Shown here piece by piece: positions 32,327 to 42,485 of a stretch of DNA of 45,223 bases. The stretch comes from Burkholderiales bacterium (lineage in GTDB: Bacteria > Pseudomonadota > Gammaproteobacteria > Burkholderiales > SG8-39). The notes below the pieces were generated by a model. That model was not told the origin of the DNA and did not search any database. It saw nothing but the letters and a program-made list of their open reading frames with translations. The stretch lies in the NCBI GenBank assembly GCA_026416295.1, contig JAOAFL010000045.1, positions 1 through 45,223 on the forward strand. Direction: 5' to 3'. The translations under genes were made by a program, and so were the position numbers. Position 1 is the first letter of the stretch. Every line of letters starts with the position of its first letter.

Positions 32327-32865
32327 CGGCCGAACCGTTCGACCCAGAGGAGCGCGCAGACGGTCTTCGCGTCCGTGATCCGGCCGTCGCGGATCATCGC
32401 GAGCGCCTCGGCGAACGGCACAGCGAAGGCTTCGAGGAACTCGCCGTCCTCCGGCGCGGACGCGCCCGCCGAGAGCCCGCGCGCGAGATACAGCTCGATC
32501 GCCTCGTCGGAGTAGCCGATCGCGTTGTGGATGACGCCGAAGCGCCGCCACTCGGTCGCGGTGTAGCCGGTCTCCTCGGCCAGTTCCCGCTGCGCGGTGA
32601 CGAGCGGGTCCTCGCCCGGGTCCTTCTTTCCGGCCGGCAGCTCGACGAATTCGCGCGCGAGCGGATGGCGGTACTGGCGCACGAGCACGACGCGGCCGTC
32701 CGCGTGCAACGGGACGATGCAGACCGCGCCCGGATGGCGCACATATTCGCGCACCGCCTCGCGGCCGTCGGGCAGGCGCACGCGGTCGCGGTGCACGCGC
32801 AGGAGCCGTCCGGCCCACACCTCGCCTCCGGACACGAAGCGCTCGGCGAGGTCCCTGCCCTTCAA
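32323..32865 (-). CDS. NUDIX hydrolase, ADP-ribose pyrophosphatase-like
   Basis: A 180-residue NUDIX enzyme with complete box at residues 79-101 (G79, E85, R93-E94, E97-E98, G100). The order YVRHPGAVCIVPL, then LVRQYRHPLAREFVELPAG, before the box is characteristic of ADP-ribose pyrophosphatases (NudF type), which split ADP-ribose to AMP and ribose 5-phosphate. The start is TTG at 32865, only four bases after the nuoN stop, so this gene is translated from the end of the complex I transcript. Linkage of a NUDIX gene to nuoN is familiar in betaproteobacteria; a link to NAD breakdown products is plausible but unproven. Confidence 0.9.
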   Translation of the reverse strand: MKGRDLAERFVSGGEVWAGRLLRVHRDRVRLPDGREAVREYVRHPGAVCIVPLHADGRVVLVRQYRHPLAREFVELPAGKKDPGEDPLVTAQRELAEETGYTATEWRRFGVIHNAIGYSDEAIELYLARGLSAGASAPEDGEFLEAFAVPFAEALAMIRDGRITDAKTVCALLWVERFGR

Positions 32866-32869
32866 GGCG

Positions 32870-34351
32870 CTACAGGCTCTTGATCGCGACGAAGCACAGC
32901 CCCATCAGCGGCTGCGGCAAAAGGCCGACCGCGAGCAGCGCGAGGCCGTTCGCCGACAGCAGCATGCGCGCGCCGCGGTCCTGCGGGACGGCGGACGCCC
33001 CGGCCGGCTCGTCAAAGTACATCAGCTTCACGATGCGCAGGTAGTAGAAGGCACCGACGAGGGAAAACAGCACCGCGAACACCGCGAGGCCCACTTGTCC
33101 CGCGTTCACCGCCGCCGAGATCACCGCGAACTTGGCGTAGAAGCCGGCGGTGGGCGGCACGCCGGCGAGCGAGAACATGAGAAGCAGCACGAGGAACGCG
33201 GTCCAGGGGCTGCGGCGGTTGAGCCCCTTCATGTCGTCCAGCGTTTCGCATTCGACGCCGCGCGTGGAGAGCAGCAGCAGCACGCCGAAGGCGCCGAGCG
33301 ACATCGCGACGTAGACGAGCGTGTAGAACATCGCCGCGGCGTACGCGTCGGCGGCGTTCAGCCAGTTGCCGCCGACCACGCCCGACAGCAGCCCGAGCAG
33401 CATGAATCCCATGTGCGCGATCGTCGAGTACGCGAGCATGCGTTTGAGGTTGGTCTGCGCGATCGCGGCGAGGTTGCCGAGCGCCATCGACAGCACCGCG
33501 AGGATCGCGAGCATCTGCTGCCAGTCGGCGGCGAGTTCCAGCAGACCGTTGACGAGCAGCCGCACCGCCATCGCGAACGCGGCGAGTTTCGGGGCCGAGC
33601 CGATCACGAGCGTGATCGCCGTCGGCGCGCCCTGGTAGACGTCCGGGATCCACATGTGGAACGGCACCACGCCGAGCTTGAATGCGATGCCGGCCACCAC
33701 GAACACCAGCCCGAAGACGAGGAACGTCTGCTGCGTGCCGCCGCGCACCGCGAGTCCCACCTGGCGCGCCACCTCGGTGAGCGCGAGCGAGCCGGTCGCG
33801 CCGTAGAGCATCGACAGGCCGTAGAGCAGCAGCCCGGAGGCGAGTGCGCCGAGCACGAAGTACTTCATCGCCGCCTCGGTCGCCGCCGCCGAATCGCGCT
33901 GCAGCGCGACGAGCGCGTAGAGGCAGAGCGACAGCAGCTCCAGGCCGAGGTAGAGCGTGAGGAAGCTCGCCGCGCTCATCATCACCGCCATGCCGAGCAG
34001 GGCGAAAAGGAGCAGCGCGAGGAACTCGCCGCGCCACAGACCGCGGTCCAGCAGATAGCGGCGCGAATAGACGAGCGCGGCCGACACCGCCCCGCAGGCC
34101 GCGAGCTTGAGTACGTGCGCGAGCACGTCGGCGACGTACAGGCCGTGGAACGCGTACGCGAGCGCGCCGCCGGTGCCCCAGAGGACGAACAGCGTCGCCG
34201 CGGCGCTCGCTGCGAGCGTCGCCTGCGCGAGCAGGTAACTCGCGCGCCGCGCCTCGCTTTTCGCGTACAGGTCGGCGACGAGCAGCGCGCAGCCGCCGGC
34301 AAGGAGCACCAGCTCCGGCAGGACGAGGAACAGATCGTTCGCCGCGTTCAT
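32870..34351 (-). CDS. nuoN: NADH-quinone oxidoreductase subunit N
   Basis: A 493-residue inner-membrane protein with about 14 transmembrane helices, one of the three antiporter-like proton-pumping subunits of complex I. Hallmarks are LELLSLCLYALVALQRDS, MKYFVLGALASGLLLYGLSMLYGATGS, and the discontinuous-helix region with the key lysine FKLGVVPFHMWIPDVYQGAPT. Further on are GSAPKLAAFAMAVRLL and LKRMLAYSTIAHMGFML. Length matches the family. It follows nuoM by three bases. Confidence 0.96.
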   Translation of the reverse strand: MNAANDLFLVLPELVLLAGGCALLVADLYAKSEARRASYLLAQATLAASAAATLFVLWGTGGALAYAFHGLYVADVLAHVLKLAACGAVSAALVYSRRYLLDRGLWRGEFLALLLFALLGMAVMMSAASFLTLYLGLELLSLCLYALVALQRDSAAATEAAMKYFVLGALASGLLLYGLSMLYGATGSLALTEVARQVGLAVRGGTQQTFLVFGLVFVVAGIAFKLGVVPFHMWIPDVYQGAPTAITLVIGSAPKLAAFAMAVRLLVNGLLELAADWQQMLAILAVLSMALGNLAAIAQTNLKRMLAYSTIAHMGFMLLGLLSGVVGGNWLNAADAYAAAMFYTLVYVAMSLGAFGVLLLLSTRGVECETLDDMKGLNRRSPWTAFLVLLLMFSLAGVPPTAGFYAKFAVISAAVNAGQVGLAVFAVLFSLVGAFYYLRIVKLMYFDEPAGASAVPQDRGARMLLSANGLALLAVGLLPQPLMGLCFVAIKSL

Positions 34352-34354
34352 GGC

Positions 34355-35824
34355 TCAGGTCTTCGGCAGCGCGACGTGGCGCAGCAACTCGTTCACCGAG
34401 CCGTGCATCACCTCGGTGAACGGCAGCGGATACACGCCCATCGCGAGCACCGCGGCGGCGAGCAGGCCGAGCACGAGCAGCTCGCGCGCGTTCAGGTCTT
34501 TCAGCCGCGCGACGCGCTCGTTCGCGACCGCGCCGAAGATCACCCGCTTGTACATCCACAGCGTGTAGGCGGCGCCCAGCACGAGCGTGCTCGCGGCAGC
34601 CGCCGCGATCCAGCCGTTCACCTTCGTCGCCCCCATGATGACGAGGAACTCGCCGACGAAGCCGCTCGTTGCCGGCAGCCCGCAGTTGGCGAGGGCGAAC
34701 AGCATCATGAACGAGGCGAACTTCGGCATCGTATTCACCACCCCGCCGTAGTCGGCGATCATGCGTGTGTGCATGCGGTCGTAAAGGACGCCGACGCAGA
34801 GAAACAGCGCCGCCGACACGAACCCGTGCGAGATCATCTGCACGAGCGCCCCCTCCACCCCCCAGGCGTTGAAGAGGAAGAAGCCGAGGGTGACGAACCC
34901 CATGTGCGAGATCGAGGAGTAGGCGATCAGCCGCTTCATGTCGGTCTGCACGAGCGCCACCAGCCCGATGTACACCACCGCGACGAGCGAGAGCGCGATC
35001 ATCAGCCAGGCGAGCTCGCGCGAGGCGTCCGGCAGGATCGGGAGCGTGAACCGCACGAACCCGTAGGCGCCGAGTTTCAGCAGGATCGCCGCGAGCACCA
35101 CCGAGCTGCCGGTCGGCGCCTCGGTGTGCGCATCCGGCAGCCAGGTGTGCACCGGCCACATCGGCACCTTGATCGCGAACGCGAACAGGAAGCCGAAAAA
35201 GAGCACCATCTGCGTGCCGAGCGGCAGCGGCAGGTTCCACCAGTCGGGGATCGAGAAGCTGCCGCCCGACTTGTTGTAGAGGTAGAGCAGCGCGACGAGC
35301 ATCAGGAGCGAGCCGAAGAGCGTGTACAGGAAGAACTTCACCGCCGCGTACACCCGGTTCGGCCCGCCCCAGACGCCGATGATGATGAACATCGGGATGA
35401 GCGTCGCCTCGAAGAACACGTAGAAGAGCACCGCGTCGAGCGCCGAAAAGACCCCGTTCAGCAGCCCGGACATCACGAGAAAGGCAGCAAAATACTGCGC
35501 GACGCGCGCCTCGATCACGCTCCAGCCGGCGATCACCACGAGCACCGTGACGAAGGCATTGAGCAGCACGAACCACAGGCTGATGCCGTCCACGCCGAGG
35601 TGGTAGTGGATGTTGAACTGCGGGATCCACGCCGCCTTCTCGACGAACTGGAACCCCGGGTCGCCGACGTCGAAGCCGGTGTAGAGCGGGATCGTGACGA
35701 GGAACCCGAGGAGCGCGCCGACGAGCGCGAGCGTGCGCGCGAGCGGCGCATTGCGGTCGTCGCCGGTCGCGAGCACCGCCAGACCCGCGACGATCGGTAT
35801 CCAGATCGCGAGCGACAGCAGCAT
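34355..35824 (-). CDS. nuoM: NADH-quinone oxidoreductase subunit M
   Basis: A 489-residue antiporter-like subunit of complex I with about 14 transmembrane helices. Diagnostic segments are HYHLGVDGISLWFVLLNAF, FYVFFEATLIPMFIIIGVWGG (with the pumping Glu), AFAIKVPMWPVHTWLPDAH (with the key Lys), EAPTGSSVVLAAILLKLG and DMKRLIAYSSISHMGFVTL. The start ATG at 35824 overlaps the nuoL stop by one base (TGATG), giving tight translational coupling; the long N-terminal reading beyond it belongs to a shadow of nuoL. The C-terminus is LLRHVALPKT. Confidence 0.96.
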   Translation of the reverse strand: MLLSLAIWIPIVAGLAVLATGDDRNAPLARTLALVGALLGFLVTIPLYTGFDVGDPGFQFVEKAAWIPQFNIHYHLGVDGISLWFVLLNAFVTVLVVIAGWSVIEARVAQYFAAFLVMSGLLNGVFSALDAVLFYVFFEATLIPMFIIIGVWGGPNRVYAAVKFFLYTLFGSLLMLVALLYLYNKSGGSFSIPDWWNLPLPLGTQMVLFFGFLFAFAIKVPMWPVHTWLPDAHTEAPTGSSVVLAAILLKLGAYGFVRFTLPILPDASRELAWLMIALSLVAVVYIGLVALVQTDMKRLIAYSSISHMGFVTLGFFLFNAWGVEGALVQMISHGFVSAALFLCVGVLYDRMHTRMIADYGGVVNTMPKFASFMMLFALANCGLPATSGFVGEFLVIMGATKVNGWIAAAAASTLVLGAAYTLWMYKRVIFGAVANERVARLKDLNARELLVLGLLAAAVLAMGVYPLPFTEVMHGSVNELLRHVALPKT

Positions 35825-37755
35825 CAGGGCGCGAACACCCGGTACTTGACGATCGCGTACACCGCCGCGACGCCGAGGATCATCATGAACGCGTACCAGG
35901 AAAGCAGGCCGTTCTGCACCAGGCGCACGACGCCCGCGGCCCAGCCCACGACGCGCGCCGCGCCGTTCACCAGCACGCCGTCGATCGCGCGCTCGTCGCC
36001 GCCCTTCCAGAGTCCGGCGCCGACGGCGCGCGCGCCGGCGGCGAACACGAGCGCGTACAGCTCGTCGAAGCCGTACTTGCGCTCGACCAGCGCGTAGAGC
36101 ACGCCGAGCCGCTGCGCGAGGCGCTTGGGCAGCTCCGGCCGCACGCGGTAGAGGTAGTACGCGGTCGCGATGCCGGCCACCGCGAGCCAGAACGGCGGCG
36201 CGGCGAGGCCGTGGACGACGAAGGCGACGAGACCGCGGTACTCGGCGGCGAGCTGCGCAACATTCGCGTGCTCGGGCCGCACGACGAGGCTCGCGCCGAA
36301 CCAGTCGCCGAAGACGAGGCTGCCGATCCACCAGCCGGAGGCGACCGCCGGGACCGCGAGCAGCACGAGCGGCACGGTCACCACCGCCGGCGACTCGTGC
36401 GGCGGATGCTGCGGATCGAACCGCGGCTCGCCGTGAAACGCGAGGAACACCATGCGGAAGGTGTAGGCGGCGGTGACGAAGACACAGGCGAGCACGCAGA
36501 AATACGCGAACGCCGCGCCCGGGACCGTCGCATGGCGGATCGTCTCGATGATCGCGTCCTTGGAAAAGAACCCCGAGAACGGCGGGATGCCTGCCGAGGC
36601 GATCGCCCCGACGAGCAGCGTCGCATAGGTGATCGGCATGTGGCGCCTGAGCCCGCCCATGCGGCGCATGTCCTGCTCGTGGTGCAGCGCGATGATCACC
36701 GAGCCGGCGGCGAGGAACAGCACCGCCTTGAAGAACGCGTGCGTCATCAGATGGAAGATGGCTGCGGCGTAGCCCGAGGCGCCGAGCGCCGCGGTCATGT
36801 ACCCGAGCTGCGACAACGTCGAATACGCGATCACGCGCTTGATGTCGTACTGGGTGAGCGCGACCAGCCCCATCGAGAGCGCGGTGATCGCGCCGATCGC
36901 CATCACCACCGCGAGCGCCGTCGTCGACAGCTCGTAGAGCGGCGACATCCGCGCCACCATGAAGATGCCGGCGGTCACCATGGTCGCGGCGTGGATGAGC
37001 GCCGAAATCGGCGTCGGGCCCTCCATCGAGTCGGGCAGCCACACGTGCAGCGGAAACTGCGCGCTTTTGCCCATCGCGCCGACGAAGAGCAGGAGGCAGA
37101 TCGCGGTGATCGGCAGCGCCCCCGACGCGGCGAGCGCCGGCGCCTGGTCGAAGACCGGTCGGTACTGCAGCGTGCCGAAGTACGCGAGCACGAGCGCGAT
37201 GCCGAGCAGAAAGCCGAAATCGCCCACCCGGTTGACGAGGAAGGCCTTGAGGTTGGCGTGAATCGCCGAGGGTCGCTTGTACCAGAAGCCGATCAGGAGA
37301 TAGGACACGAGCCCGACCGCCTCCCAGCCGAAGAAAAGCTGCACGAAGTTGTTCGCCATCACGAGCATCAGCATCGCGAAGGTGAACAGCGCGATGTAGG
37401 CAAAAAAGCGCTGGTAGCCCGGGTCCTCGGCCATGTAGCCGATGGTGTAGATGTGCACCATCAGCGACACGAAGGTCACCACGACCATCATGAGGGCCGA
37501 CAGCCGGTCGATCAGGAACCCGACTTCGAAGCGCACGCCGCCGCTCGCGAGCCAGGTATAGACGCTGCCGTCGAACGTGTTGCCGGCGAGCACGTCGGCG
37601 AACACCGCGAGCGAGGCGACGAAAGACACCGCGACGCCCGCGATCGTCACCCGGTGCGCGCCGGCGCGCCCGATCGCGCGCCCGAAGAGCCCGGCGACGA
37701 TCGCGCCGGCGAGCGGCGCGAGCGGAACGACGAGGTAGAGCGTCTTCATCGACAT
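35824..37755 (-). CDS. nuoL: NADH-quinone oxidoreductase subunit L
   Basis: A 643-residue antiporter-like subunit of complex I, the distal pump, with the long amphipathic lateral helix towards its C-terminus. Diagnostic segments are FEVGFLIDRLSALMMVVVTF, FFGWEAVGLVSYLLIGFWY (with the pumping Glu), GKSAQFPLHVWLPDSMEGP (with the key Lys), PISALIHAATMVTAG and DIKRVIAYSTLSQLGYM. Two in-frame ATG codons occur at the beginning (MSMKTLY); the upstream one at 37755 is used, four bases after the nuoK stop. Length fits the family. Confidence 0.96.
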   Translation of the reverse strand: MSMKTLYLVVPLAPLAGAIVAGLFGRAIGRAGAHRVTIAGVAVSFVASLAVFADVLAGNTFDGSVYTWLASGGVRFEVGFLIDRLSALMMVVVTFVSLMVHIYTIGYMAEDPGYQRFFAYIALFTFAMLMLVMANNFVQLFFGWEAVGLVSYLLIGFWYKRPSAIHANLKAFLVNRVGDFGFLLGIALVLAYFGTLQYRPVFDQAPALAASGALPITAICLLLFVGAMGKSAQFPLHVWLPDSMEGPTPISALIHAATMVTAGIFMVARMSPLYELSTTALAVVMAIGAITALSMGLVALTQYDIKRVIAYSTLSQLGYMTAALGASGYAAAIFHLMTHAFFKAVLFLAAGSVIIALHHEQDMRRMGGLRRHMPITYATLLVGAIASAGIPPFSGFFSKDAIIETIRHATVPGAAFAYFCVLACVFVTAAYTFRMVFLAFHGEPRFDPQHPPHESPAVVTVPLVLLAVPAVASGWWIGSLVFGDWFGASLVVRPEHANVAQLAAEYRGLVAFVVHGLAAPPFWLAVAGIATAYYLYRVRPELPKRLAQRLGVLYALVERKYGFDELYALVFAAGARAVGAGLWKGGDERAIDGVLVNGAARVVGWAAGVVRLVQNGLLSWYAFMMILGVAAVYAIVKYRVFAP

Positions 37756-37759
37756 CGCC

Positions 37760-38071
37760 CTAGCCCTTCAGCGCGTCCAGGTCCTCGACGTTGATCGTCG
37801 CGAGGTTGCGGAACAGCGCCACCAGGATCGCCAGGCCGATCGCCGATTCGGCCGCCGCCACCGTGAGGATGAAGAAGACGAACACCTGGCCGGCGATGTC
37901 GCCGAGGAAATGCGCGAACGCGACGAAGTTGAGGTTGACCGCGAGCAGCATCAGTTCGATCGCCATCAGCAGCACGATGACGTTCCTGCGGTTGAGGAAA
38001 ATGCCGACCACCGCGACCGCGAACAGCAGCGCCCCGAGCACGAGATAATGCGCGAGCCCCGGCGGCGTCAT
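37760..38071 (-). CDS. nuoK: NADH-quinone oxidoreductase subunit K
   Basis: A 103-residue protein with three transmembrane helices, part of the membrane arm of complex I that links the quinone site to the pumps. The sequence is highly typical: [20 protein letters not shown], then [20 protein letters not shown] with the conserved membrane glutamate, and [19 protein letters not shown] with the second one. It overlaps nuoJ by four bases (ATGA). Confidence 0.97.
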   Translation of the reverse strand: MTPPGLAHYLVLGALLFAVAVVGIFLNRRNVIVLLMAIELMLLAVNLNFVAFAHFLGDIAGQVFVFFILTVAAAESAIGLAILVALFRNLATINVEDLDALKG

Positions 38072-38667
38072 CGGTCCTTCTCCGCCGGCAGACTCACCAG
38101 GCGCACGCGCTCGGCGCGCCGCGCGCGCACCTGCTCGGCCGGATCGACCAGGCGCCGGTCCTTGCGCCGGCGCAGCGTGAGCGCGATCGCGGCGACGATC
38201 GCGACGAGCAGCACCACCGCCGCCAGCTCGAAGGCGTAGGCGTACTGCGTATAGAGCAGCCGCCCGAGCGCCCGGGTGTTGCTGTCCTCGGGCGCGAGCG
38301 CGCGCGGCGGCGCGGCCACCCCCTGCCAGCGGTGCAGCAGCACGAGCGCCATCTCGACCGCCATCAGCACGCCGACCGCGAGCGCGAGCGGCAGGTGCTG
38401 GCGAAAGCCCTCGCGCAGCCGCTCGAGGTTGACGTCGAGCATCATCACCACGAACAGGAACAGCACCATCACCGCGCCGACGTAGACGAGCACGAGCGCG
38501 AGCGCGAGGAACTCGGCGTGCAGCAGCAGCCAGAGCGCCGCCGCGGTGACGAACGCGAGCACGAGGTAGAGCGCGGCGTGCACTGGGTTGCGCGCGGTGA
38601 TCACGCGCAGCGCCGCGGCGAGCAGCACCGCACCGAAGGCGTAGAACAGCACCGTCTCGAAGGCCAT
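38068..38667 (-). CDS. nuoJ: NADH-quinone oxidoreductase subunit J
   Basis: A 199-residue membrane-arm subunit with five hydrophobic segments. The family motif [29 protein letters not shown] and the conserved third-helix [19 protein letters not shown] (the flexible helix central to coupling) are clear. The C-terminal 35 residues are cytoplasmic, charged and Arg-rich ([19 protein letters not shown]), somewhat longer than in E. coli. It lies 19 bases after nuoI and overlaps nuoK. Confidence 0.96.
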   Translation of the reverse strand: MAFETVLFYAFGAVLLAAALRVITARNPVHAALYLVLAFVTAAALWLLLHAEFLALALVLVYVGAVMVLFLFVVMMLDVNLERLREGFRQHLPLALAVGVLMAVEMALVLLHRWQGVAAPPRALAPEDSNTRALGRLLYTQYAYAFELAAVVLLVAIVAAIALTLRRRKDRRLVDPAEQVRARRAERVRLVSLPAEKDR

Positions 38668-38686
38668 CGTCGTCTCCGTTCCCGGC

Positions 38687-39178
38687 TCAGCGGTACTTGG
38701 CGTCGGCGGCGCGGTCGGCGGCGATCTGCGCCTCGTAGCGGTCGCCGACCGCGAGCAGCATCGGCTTGGTGTAGTACAGGTCGCCGCGCTTTTCGCCGTG
38801 GTACTCGATGATGCGCGTCTCGACGATCGCGTCGACCGGACAGGCCTCCTCGCAGAAGCCGCAGAAGATGCACTTGACGAGGTCGATGTCGTAGCGCGTC
38901 GTGCGCCGCGTGCCGTCGGGTCGCTCCTCGGACTCGATCGTGATCGCGAGCGCCGGGCACACCGCTTCGCACAGCTTGCAGGCGATGCAGCGCTCCTCGC
39001 CGTTCGGATAGCGGCGCAGCGCGTGCAGACCGCGGAACCGCGGACTCGTCGGCGTTTTCTCCTCGGGATACTGCACCGTGATCTTGCGCGCGAACAGGTG
39101 CCGGCCGGTGAGCGCGAGGCCCCGGAACAGTTCCAGCAGCAGGAAGGCGCGGAAGAACTCGACGAGGCGCGTCAGCAT
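38687..39178 (-). CDS. nuoI: NADH-quinone oxidoreductase subunit I
   Basis: A 163-residue peripheral subunit that carries two [4Fe-4S] clusters (N6a, N6b) between NuoG and the quinone site. The ligands are C64, C67, C70, C74 and C103, C106, C109, C113, in [12 protein letters not shown] and [12 protein letters not shown]. The N-terminal amphipathic helix [20 protein letters not shown] is the family membrane contact. Length is typical. The gene lies 16 bases after nuoH. Confidence 0.97.
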   Translation of the reverse strand: MLTRLVEFFRAFLLLELFRGLALTGRHLFARKITVQYPEEKTPTSPRFRGLHALRRYPNGEERCIACKLCEAVCPALAITIESEERPDGTRRTTRYDIDLVKCIFCGFCEEACPVDAIVETRIIEYHGEKRGDLYYTKPMLLAVGDRYEAQIAADRAADAKYR

Positions 39179-39194
39179 CGGCGGTCGCGACCGG

Positions 39195-40274
39195 TCATTG
39201 CCAGATGTTCCACGGCGTCTGCATCCAGGCGCCGATCACCACGATCCACACGAGGGTGAGGGGAATGAACACCTTCCAGCCGAGGCGCATGATCTGATCG
39301 TAGCGGTAGCGCGGCAGCGTCGCCCGGATCCACAGAAACAGCGACACCAGCACGAACACCTTGAGCAGAAACCAGACGATCGGCGGCACCGCGTCGGCGA
39401 GCGGACTGGCGAGCGGCGGCGCCCAGCCGCCGAAGAAGAGGATCGCGGTGAGCGCCGACACGAGCAGCATGTTCGCGTACTCGGCGAGGAAAAAGAGCGC
39501 GAACGCCATCCCCGAGTACTCGACCATGTGACCGGCGACGATCTCGGACTCGCCTTCGACCACGTCGAACGGCGCGCGGTTGGTCTCCGCGACCCCGGCA
39601 ATGAAGTACACCGCGAGCATCGGCAGGAGCGGCAGCCAGTTCCACGACAGGAAGTTGAGCCCCATGTCGGCGAACGTGCCGCGGTTCTGCGCCGCGACGA
39701 TCGCCGAGAGGTTGAGGCTGCCGGAGACCATCAGCACCACGACGAGCGCGAAGCCCATCGCGAGCTCGTAGGACACCATCTGCGCCGCCGAGCGCATCGC
39801 GCCGAGAAACGCGTACTTGGAGTTGGACGCCCAGCCGGCGAGGATCACGCCGTAGACGCCCATCGAGGTGAGCGCGAGGATATAGAGCAGTCCGGCGTCG
39901 ATGTCGGAAAGCACCAGGTCCGGCGCGAACGGGATCACCGCCCAGGCGGCAAGCGCGGCGGTGATCGCGACGATCGGCGCGAGCACGTAGAGCGGCTTGC
40001 TCGCGTTCGCCGGAAACACCACCTCCTTGAACAGCAGCTTCAGACCGTCGGCGATCGGCTGCAGCAGCCCGCGCGGGCCGACGCGGTTCGGCCCGATGCG
40101 GACCTGGATCCAGCCGATCACCTTGCGCTCCCAGAGCGTGAGGTACGCGACCGCGAGCATGAGCGGCGCGACGATCGCGACGATGAACGCGAGCGAGGCG
40201 GCGAACTCGTAGAGCGCCGGCCCCCACAGCGGGCCGAAGCGCGCTTCCGACCAGGCGAGCAGGCCTTCGGTCAT
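39195..40274 (-). CDS. nuoH: NADH-quinone oxidoreductase subunit H
   Basis: A 359-residue membrane subunit with about eight or nine transmembrane helices that helps form the quinone chamber and the first proton path. Typical segments: [77 protein letters not shown] with its conserved acidic loop, and [22 protein letters not shown]. The ATG at 40274 directly abuts the nuoG stop codon with no intervening base. Confidence 0.97.
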   Translation of the reverse strand: MTEGLLAWSEARFGPLWGPALYEFAASLAFIVAIVAPLMLAVAYLTLWERKVIGWIQVRIGPNRVGPRGLLQPIADGLKLLFKEVVFPANASKPLYVLAPIVAITAALAAWAVIPFAPDLVLSDIDAGLLYILALTSMGVYGVILAGWASNSKYAFLGAMRSAAQMVSYELAMGFALVVVLMVSGSLNLSAIVAAQNRGTFADMGLNFLSWNWLPLLPMLAVYFIAGVAETNRAPFDVVEGESEIVAGHMVEYSGMAFALFFLAEYANMLLVSALTAILFFGGWAPPLASPLADAVPPIVWFLLKVFVLVSLFLWIRATLPRYRYDQIMRLGWKVFIPLTLVWIVVIGAWMQTPWNIWQ

Positions 40275-42485
40275 CTACGCCACCTGCCGCATCGCGACCG
40301 GCTCGAGCGCGACCGTGCCGAACATCGGCCCGAGCCCGGCCGTCGTCGGGTGTGCGGCGGCGATCCGCACGCAATCGTCGGGCAGGCGCTCGTCGAGCGC
40401 CGCCGCGAGCAGCGCCTCGCCCGAGCCTTGGCGCACGCGCACGCGCGCACCCTCCTGCACCCCGAGCGCCTTCATCAGCCGCGCGTTCATCCACGCCCGG
40501 GGCGGCCGCGCATCGCGCGTCTTCTGAAGCGACGGCGCGCGGCGAACGAGCGGGTCGGCGAAATAGATCGGCACGTCGGCGATGCGCTCGATGCCCGCGG
40601 GCGCGGCCGCAACCGGCGGCGCACCGGCGATGCGGTTCGAAAGCAGCGCCGCGACGTCCCGCCCGGCGAGGCACGCCTCGCGCACCTCCTCGACCGAGGC
40701 GAACTCGAAGCCGGGCAGCCCAAGGAGCGTGCCGAGCATGCGAAGCACCTTCCAGCCGGGGCGCGCCTCGCCCGCCGGGCGCACCGCGGCGTGAAAACTC
40801 TGCAGCCGCCCTTCGGTGTTGACGAACGCGCCCGCGGTCTCGGTAAACGGCGCGATCGGCAGCTGCACGTCGCCGAGGTCGGTGCGAAACATCGCGAGGC
40901 TCACGGTGAAGCGCGCGCGCCCGATCGCCGCCATCGCGCCCTGCGGATCGGCCATGTCGTACGGCGGCTCGACGTTGAGGAGGAGAAAGGCGTCTTTGGC
41001 GAGCGCCGCGGGCAGCCCGCCGTTCGCAGGAAAGCCGGCGAGATAGCCGCCGACCGAATTCGCCGCCTCGCCGAGGAAACCGAGCCGCGCGCCGGTCGCA
41101 TCGGCGAGGGCCTGCGCCGCGGCGTGCAACGCCGCCGCCTGCGGATGCTGCTCGGCGAAGTTGCCGAGCAGGATCGCCGCGTTCTTTCCCCCGGCGAGCG
41201 CCTCGCCGAACGCCGGCAGCGCCGCCGCAAGCGCCGAGGGCGCGACGATGCGTTTTCCCCGCACCGGCATCGCCCAGTCGTCGTCGACCGAATGCAGCAC
41301 GTGAATCTCGGCGCCGCGGCGCGCCGCCTGCCGCAGCCGGTGCGCAAGGAGCGGCTGGTCCTTGCGCAGGAACGCGCCCACGACGAGTACCCGGTCGAGC
41401 GCGGTGAGTTCCGCGATCGGCAGCCCGAGCCACGGGATACCCTCTCGCAGCGCGTCGCCGCCGAAGTCGGCCCGGCGCAGACGAAAGTCGCCGGCGCAGC
41501 CGGGCGCCGCCGCAAGACGCGCGGCAAGGAACAGCTCTTCCAGCGTCGCGTGCGGCGAGGCGAGCACGCCGAAGCCGCCGCGCAGCCCTTCGGCCGCGCG
41601 CGCGAGCGCCTCCTCCCAGCTCGCCTCGCGCCATGCGCCGCCCTCGCGCACGAGCGGCACGGTGAGCCGGTCGGGCGCCTCGAGCGCCTCGTACGAGAAC
41701 CGGTCGCGGTCGGCGAGCCAGCATTCGTTCACCGCCTCGTTCTCGAGCGGCAGCACGCGCATGACGCGGTTGTGCTTCACCTGCACGACGAGATTCGCGC
41801 CGACGCTGTCGTGCGGCGAGATCGACCGCCGGCGCGATAGCTCCCACGTGCGCGCGCGGTACCGGAAGGGCTTGGAGGTGAGCGCGCCCACCGGACAGAG
41901 GTCGATCATGTTGCCCGACAGTTCCGATTCGACCGCGCGGCCGACGAAGGCGACGATCTCGGCGTGCTCGCCGCGGCCGATCATGCCGAGTTCCATCACG
42001 CCGGCGATCTCCTCGCCGAAGCGCACGCAGCGCGTGCACTGGATGCAGCGGCTCATTTCCTCGGCGGCGACGAGCGGCCCGAGGTCCTTGGCGAGGACGA
42101 CGCGCTTTTCCTCGGTGTAGCGCGACGCCGACGGCCCGTAGCCCACCGCGAGGTCCTGGAGCTGGCACTCGCCGCCCTGGTCGCAGATCGGGCAGTCGAG
42201 CGGGTGGTTGATCAGCAGGAACTCCATCACCGCCGCCTGCGCCTGCTTGGCGAGGGGCGATGCGGTCTTCACCTTCATGCCGTCGGTGACCGGCGTGGCG
42301 CAGGCCGGCATCGGCTTGGGGGCCTTTTCGATCTCGACCAGGCACATGCGGCAGTTGGCCGCGATCGAGAGCTTGCGGTGGTAGCAGAAGTGCGGGATGT
42401 AGAGGCCGAGGCGGTTCGCCGCCTCCATCACGGTGGTACCGTGCGGCACCTCGATTTCGCGCCCGTCGATCTCGACTTTCAGCAT
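40275..42485 (-). CDS. nuoG: NADH-quinone oxidoreductase subunit G
   Basis: A 736-residue iron-sulfur subunit of the peripheral arm. The N-terminal part holds cluster ligands C34, C45, C48, C62 ([2Fe-2S] N1b), H94, C98, C101, C107 (N5, with the histidine ligand in NHPLDCPICDQGGEC) and C147, C150, C153, C197 (N4). The remainder is a degenerate molybdopterin-oxidoreductase fold without cofactor. I see no extra four-cysteine N7 motif in the C-terminal domain, as expected for this lineage. Start ATG at 42485 overlaps the nuoF stop by one base. The C-terminal domain is Ala-rich and less conserved. Confidence 0.95.
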   Translation of the reverse strand: MLKVEIDGREIEVPHGTTVMEAANRLGLYIPHFCYHRKLSIAANCRMCLVEIEKAPKPMPACATPVTDGMKVKTASPLAKQAQAAVMEFLLINHPLDCPICDQGGECQLQDLAVGYGPSASRYTEEKRVVLAKDLGPLVAAEEMSRCIQCTRCVRFGEEIAGVMELGMIGRGEHAEIVAFVGRAVESELSGNMIDLCPVGALTSKPFRYRARTWELSRRRSISPHDSVGANLVVQVKHNRVMRVLPLENEAVNECWLADRDRFSYEALEAPDRLTVPLVREGGAWREASWEEALARAAEGLRGGFGVLASPHATLEELFLAARLAAAPGCAGDFRLRRADFGGDALREGIPWLGLPIAELTALDRVLVVGAFLRKDQPLLAHRLRQAARRGAEIHVLHSVDDDWAMPVRGKRIVAPSALAAALPAFGEALAGGKNAAILLGNFAEQHPQAAALHAAAQALADATGARLGFLGEAANSVGGYLAGFPANGGLPAALAKDAFLLLNVEPPYDMADPQGAMAAIGRARFTVSLAMFRTDLGDVQLPIAPFTETAGAFVNTEGRLQSFHAAVRPAGEARPGWKVLRMLGTLLGLPGFEFASVEEVREACLAGRDVAALLSNRIAGAPPVAAAPAGIERIADVPIYFADPLVRRAPSLQKTRDARPPRAWMNARLMKALGVQEGARVRVRQGSGEALLAAALDERLPDDCVRIAAAHPTTAGLGPMFGTVALEPVAMRQVA

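Noticed and set aside
32597-36097. 1166-codon open frame antisense to nuoN and nuoM
   Set aside because: Composition is dominated by Arg, His, Glu and Asp repeats typical of antisense frames, while the opposite strand encodes well-conserved Nuo subunits.
39078-41840. 920-codon open frame antisense to nuoH and nuoG
   Set aside because: Same reason: charged low-complexity shadow of conserved complex I genes.
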